Shown here one piece after another: positions 5,548 to 7,948 of a stretch of DNA of 7,948 bases (position 1 is the first letter of the stretch; the number at the start of each line of letters is the position of its first letter). The DNA is taken from the NCBI GenBank assembly GCA_027021605.1, contig JALUUA010000226.1, positions 1 to 7,948 of the forward strand, in the 5' to 3' direction. The notes under the pieces are model-generated. The model did not search any database and had not been told where the DNA came from. It saw only the letters and a list, made by a program, of their open reading frames with translations. This stretch comes from Candidatus Bipolaricaulota bacterium. GTDB taxonomy: Bacteria; Bipolaricaulota; Bipolaricaulia; RBG-16-55-9. The position numbers and the translations under genes are program-made.

Positions 5548-6090
5548 ATGGCACCACTCGGCATGGGAAATGTGGTGCTTGGGTGGGGGGTTGGGCTCCT
5601 CGTGGGGCTTCTGCTGGCTCCCCTAATTCTCCAAGCACTTTGGTGGGTCATCGCCCATCAAATCCTTGGACGACTGCGGGATCAAGGATGGATTTCGTCC
5701 CGCTTGAAGTATGCAACCGCCTTCCAAGTCGTGCTTTCCCTGCTCATCTTCCTGGGATTGCCTTTACTGCTCGTCCTCCTCGTGGGCTGGCTTGCTCTTG
5801 ATCCAAGGGGTGCCTCGTCCTCCGTCGCACAGATGCTCAACTTCCTCATTGCCCTTCCGCTTTTTTATGGCGCCTACTTTGTCCTCATCGGCGGACTTTG
5901 GCTGCAATGGCTCTGGAGTCTACTGAGTCGAGAACTCTTTCCACGAGCTGTAGAAGAAGGGGTCATCAGCTCCCGACTAAGTTATGCGACCGGCGTGCTG
6001 ATCATGCTTCTGATCGTTGCCCTCTACCTATTGCAGTTTCTTGTGGGGTTAATCACCACAGCTCTGTCGATAAGCAAGCCTTCTCCGTAA
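5548..6090 (+). CDS. Four-helix membrane protein with internal duplication, function unknown
   Basis: A 180-residue integral membrane protein I do not recognise. Hydrophobic segments lie at about 10-35, 58-83, 98-125 and 148-172. It consists of two similar halves: each has a long hydrophobic segment, a short charged stretch, then the motif G-x-I-S-S-R-L-x-Y-A-T (residues 47-57 and 138-148, 91 apart) leading into the next helix. This suggests duplication of a two-helix unit, with the motif loops equivalent in position and probably on the same membrane face. There is no signal peptide cleavage site or known catalytic motif. ATG 5548 follows a G-rich tract (5534-5540) 7 nt upstream. It lies 42 nt after the acyl-CoA synthetase and could be co-transcribed, as I find no convincing promoter. 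It is clearly less G+C-rich than its neighbours, hinting at separate acquisition. Confidence 0.75.
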   Translation: MAPLGMGNVVLGWGVGLLVGLLLAPLILQALWWVIAHQILGRLRDQGWISSRLKYATAFQVVLSLLIFLGLPLLLVLLVGWLALDPRGASSSVAQMLNFLIALPLFYGAYFVLIGGLWLQWLWSLLSRELFPRAVEEGVISSRLSYATGVLIMLLIVALYLLQFLVGLITTALSISKPSP

Positions 6091-6115
6091 GCCACGGCAA
6101 GCGTCCACTCCCCAA

Positions 6116-6139
6116 TCCACCGCTTGAGCTCTCGGTGGA
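6116..6139 (+). terminator. Weak terminator-like hairpin between the membrane protein and arsR-type genes
   Basis: A perfect 7-bp stem, TCCACCG (6116-6122) with CGGTGGA (6133-6139), and a 10-nt loop. It stands 26 nt after the stop codon at 6090. No T-run follows, so intrinsic termination is doubtful. The rest of 6091-6187 shows no gene. Confidence 0.25.
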
Positions 6140-6187
6140 GCCCGCGTTCTGAGACGGAACAGGAGCCTTCGGGGTGATCGCAGCTAC

Positions 6188-6216
6188 TTGACTTCCGCCC
6201 GGGGATGGGCTACCCT
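6188..6216 (+). promoter_or_regulatory. Promoter of the ArsR-protease operon
   Basis: TTGACT (6188-6193), 17 bp, TACCCT (6211-6216). The -35 box is good and the -10 box weak (three of six). The predicted start, about 6223, falls in the operator palindrome, the arrangement expected for a repressed and inducible promoter. Confidence 0.45.
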
Positions 6217-6220
6217 TTGT

Positions 6221-6236
6221 TTGAAAATGTTTTCAA
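6221..6236 (+). promoter_or_regulatory. Probable ArsR/SmtB operator
   Basis: A perfect 7-2-7 inverted repeat TTGAAAA-TG-TTTTCAA, A+T-rich in a G+C-rich setting. It contains the TTGAA...TTCAA half-sites seen at several ArsR/SmtB-family operators. It lies directly after the -10 box and 21 bp before the ArsR-type start codon, so the gene product very likely represses its own operon here. The link between protein and site is inferred. Confidence 0.7.
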
Positions 6237-6257
6237 GTGAAAGCGCGAGGGCGTGCG

Positions 6258-6701
6258 ATGCGGGAAAGGATGCCTGAGGCCAAGGCGGAGGTAGGAGGGG
6301 AAGGAGAGCAAAGGGTGGAGCAGAGGGAGGTTCCCGTCAACGGCTTTCGCTGCCTGGGGCCGACGATCACCCCGGAGCGCATCCTCGAGCTGCGCCGGAG
6401 GCTCGCGGCGCACGACGACGAGCTGGAGGAGCTGCGCGGCGTCTTATACGCGCTGAGCGGTCGGACCCGCCTGCGCGTCTTGTACCTGCTAAGCGTCGAA
6501 CCGGAGCTGTGCGTCTGCGACCTGGCCGACGTGTTGGGGGAGTCCATCAGCGCCGTCTCCCATCAGCTTCGGGTGCTGCGAAAGCACGGCTTGGTGCGAT
6601 CCCGCCGCGACGGGAAGACGGTCTTCTACGCGTTAGACGGGCCTTGGGTGCGGGAACTCCTGGACGGGTTGCCGGATCTCAAGGGAACGGTGGCTGCATA
6701 A
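6258..6701 (+). CDS. ArsR/SmtB-family metal-sensing transcriptional repressor
   Basis: A 147-residue winged-helix repressor that would leave DNA on binding a metal or metalloid ion. After a charged N-terminal arm (1-30) come the dimer helix (about 38-60), the LSGRTRLRVLYLLS helix (67-80), and ELCVCDLADVLG (83-94). The recognition region SISAVSHQLRVLRKHGLV (96-113) and the wing RRDGKTVFYAL (116-126) follow. Cys85 and Cys87 form the metal motif of ArsR, CadC and CmtR types. Cys32 in the N-terminal arm could complete a CadC-like alpha3N three-thiolate site for soft ions (Cd, Pb, As, Sb). The C-terminal His pair of zinc sensors of the alpha5 type is absent. I chose ATG 6258, 6 nt after GCGAGGG. 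The upstream GTG at 6237 has no ribosome binding site and abuts the operator. First gene of the operon, 33 nt before the protease. Confidence 0.9.
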   Translation: MRERMPEAKAEVGGEGEQRVEQREVPVNGFRCLGPTITPERILELRRRLAAHDDELEELRGVLYALSGRTRLRVLYLLSVEPELCVCDLADVLGESISAVSHQLRVLRKHGLVRSRRDGKTVFYALDGPWVRELLDGLPDLKGTVAA

Positions 6702-6734
6702 GCTGCATAACGAGCGTGGGGAAGGAGGCGCACA

Positions 6735-7562
6735 GTGGAACTTCAAGAAGAGCACCTCCCCGCAGAAGACCGCGGGGAAGCCGGAGAACAAGAGGCGGAA
6801 GCCCAGGAGGAAGGCTCCACCCTTCGTGAGGCCATCCTGGCCGAGCGGCGCGCGATCCTCTCCCGACTGGAACAGAAGCGCGCAAGCCGCGTGATCACGC
6901 TCATCCACCGCCGCGAGCCCTGGGAGGACGAGGACGAAGAGGGGAACGGCGAGACGCTCACTATCGAGGACAGCGAGTTCGTGCTCACGCGGATCCGCGA
7001 GACCCCCGACGAGAAGCCGATCGATCTGGTGGTGCACACGCCGGGCGGGCTCGCCCTGGCCGCAGAGATGATCGCCATCGCGCTCAAGCAGCACCCGGCC
7101 CGGACGACCGTGATGGTCCCCTTCTACGCCATGAGCGGCGGCTCTCTGATTGCCTCGGCCGCAGATGAGATTATGATGGAGCCCTACGCCGTGCTCGGTC
7201 CCGTAGACCCCCAGATCGGGGGCTTCCCCGCGGCGGCGTACGAGGCGCTCCTGCGCGAGAAGCCCATCGAGGCCATCCAGGACGAGATGGTGATGCTGGC
7301 CCACGTGGCCCGGCTCTCCACCCGTCAGGTGAAGCGCTTCGTCGAGTGGCTGATCACCGACCGCCTGCCCCCGGAGAAGGGCGAGGAGCTGGCCGAGTTC
7401 CTGAGCGGCGGCTACATGACCCACGACACCCCTATCACCCTGGAGACGGTGCAAAGCTGGGGCCTCCCCGTCCGGGAGGGCGTGCCCCCGGAGGTCTTTC
7501 AGCTGTTTACCACCTGCGAGTTCGGGCTGTGCAAGCGGCCCTGCTTGGCCCCCTACGGATAA
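6735..7562 (+). CDS. SDH-type (Clp-fold) serine protease, soluble
   Basis: A 275-residue member of the SDH_sah family ('serine dehydrogenase proteinase'), related to ClpP and SppA crotonase-fold proteases. After a very acidic N-terminus (1-30), RAILSRLEQKRASRVITLIHR (39-59) opens the fold. IDLVVHTPGG (96-105) forms the oxyanion region and YAMSGGSLIASAADEI (131-146) carries the nucleophile Ser134. VLGPVDPQIGG (153-163) and GGYMTHDTPIT (225-235) are family signatures; His230-Asp231 may complete a triad (inference). Many homologues have an N-terminal membrane anchor; here none is visible. The tail is cysteine-rich: Cys261, Cys266 and Cys270 in CEFGLCKRPC, unusual to my knowledge. Start GTG 6735, preceded by AAGGAGG at 6722-6728; no in-frame ATG competes. 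The stop codon overlaps the ribosome binding site of the next gene, so the two are probably translationally coupled. The substrate is unknown. Confidence 0.88.
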   Translation: MELQEEHLPAEDRGEAGEQEAEAQEEGSTLREAILAERRAILSRLEQKRASRVITLIHRREPWEDEDEEGNGETLTIEDSEFVLTRIRETPDEKPIDLVVHTPGGLALAAEMIAIALKQHPARTTVMVPFYAMSGGSLIASAADEIMMEPYAVLGPVDPQIGGFPAAAYEALLREKPIEAIQDEMVMLAHVARLSTRQVKRFVEWLITDRLPPEKGEELAEFLSGGYMTHDTPITLETVQSWGLPVREGVPPEVFQLFTTCEFGLCKRPCLAPYG

Positions 7563-7572
7563 AGGAGGTTCT

Positions 7573-7948
7573 ATGAGCGCAGACACACGACTTCCGTCCG
7601 AGCGCGGGCGGCCCGGCGGAGTCCCCCTGGGGATCGTCCTGCTCGCGCTCCTCACGGGGGGCGTGGCCCCCATCTTGCTGCTGGTGCTCTCGACGGGCAA
7701 CGCCCTCTGGGTCCAGGGGCTCACGAGGATGCCCGAGGTGCTGGCCTCGGCGCACGCCTTCGCCCGCGTCTATCTGGGGGCCGTGCTGATCCCTTCCCTG
7801 GTGATCCTGCTGGGGGTTCTGTTCTACAGCCGCGGGCGCTACCCGGACCTCTTCAACCGCCTCTGGGCGGGGCTGGCCGCCGGGGCCGTGGCCACCGTCT
7901 TCCTCGATTTCTTCCGCATGATGGGCGTGATCCACGGCTGGCTCCCCT
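7573..7948 (+). CDS. Multi-pass membrane protein, partial (3' end outside window)
   Basis: The first 125 residues of an integral membrane protein, not recognised. A short polar N-terminus (1-17, RLPSERGRPGG) precedes hydrophobic segments at about 18-41, 66-86 and 97-118, with the basic loop YSRGRYPDLFNRL between the last two. The visible end reads FLDFFRMMGVIHGWLP. No signal peptide cleavage site or metal-transport motif (no CPC, no His-rich loop) is seen in this part. ATG 7573 has AAGGAGG at 7562-7568, which overlaps the TAA of the protease gene, and the genes are only 10 nt apart. It is therefore the third gene of the ArsR operon and a likely partner, anchor or substrate of the protease. 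The rest of the gene could reveal a known family. Confidence 0.8.
   Translation, partial: MSADTRLPSERGRPGGVPLGIVLLALLTGGVAPILLLVLSTGNALWVQGLTRMPEVLASAHAFARVYLGAVLIPSLVILLGVLFYSRGRYPDLFNRLWAGLAAGAVATVFLDFFRMMGVIHGWLP

Noticed and set aside
5502..5801. A plus-strand frame overlapping the start of the duplicated membrane protein
   Set aside because: It has no ribosome binding site and a Pro/Ser/Arg-rich translation without hydrophobic pattern. The 5548 frame encodes clear membrane helices and repeats.
6633..7724. A 363-codon minus-strand frame across the ArsR, protease and membrane genes
   Set aside because: It lies opposite three genes with clear families or strong ribosome binding sites, and its translation is low-complexity antisense. 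It is not a gene.
1..7948. CRISPR arrays, tRNA or rRNA genes, riboswitches
   Set aside because: I saw no regularly spaced repeats, no tRNA cloverleaf and no rRNA-like stretch, and the leaders are too short for a riboswitch.

Overview
The window looks like chromosomal DNA of a G+C-rich bacterium. Its promoters fit the bacterial sigma70 type (best example TTGACT, 18 bp, TAGAAT at 3796-3825) and its ribosome binding sites are strong (AAGGAGG). Several proteins (the 3-hydroxyacyl-CoA dehydrogenase, the fatty acyl-CoA synthetase, the SDH-type Clp-fold protease and the ISH1-like transposase) resemble versions I associate with thermophilic, deep-branching bacteria and archaea. No taxonomic marker is present, so a lineage such as Bipolaricaulota or Deinococcota is only a guess.

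Left part (1-1393) is an accessory, decaying region. It holds the edge of one or two unresolved short frames (1-110), a minus-strand IS5-family transposase with an intact DDE triad (168-1088), and an RNA structure around its start codon. Next to it lie two C-terminal fragments of PIN-domain (VapC-like) toxins (1146-1250 and 1256-1393). The insertion and deletions have left toxin debris with no antitoxin and no N-terminal halves.

Middle part (1486-5505) is mostly fatty-acid catabolism. A 3-hydroxyacyl-CoA dehydrogenase (1486-2634) and a fatty acyl-CoA synthetase (3862-5505) flank a Uma2-family nuclease-like gene (minus, 2636-3271) and a GNAT acetyltransferase (plus, 3347-3787). The last two start from divergent promoters that overlap at their -35 boxes. 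The acyl-CoA synthetase activates fatty acids and the dehydrogenase performs the NAD-dependent oxidation step of beta-oxidation.

Right part (5548-7948) starts with a four-helix membrane protein with an internal duplication (5548-6090). A separate transcription unit follows, with its own promoter and a perfect TTGAAAA-TG-TTTTCAA operator at 6221-6236. Its genes are an ArsR/SmtB metal sensor with an ELCVCDLA metal motif, a soluble SDH/ClpP-fold serine protease, and a multi-pass membrane protein cut by the window end. This ArsR, protease and membrane-protein operon is the best candidate for an undescribed system: a metal- or thiol-sensing switch that appears to control a protease and a membrane partner.
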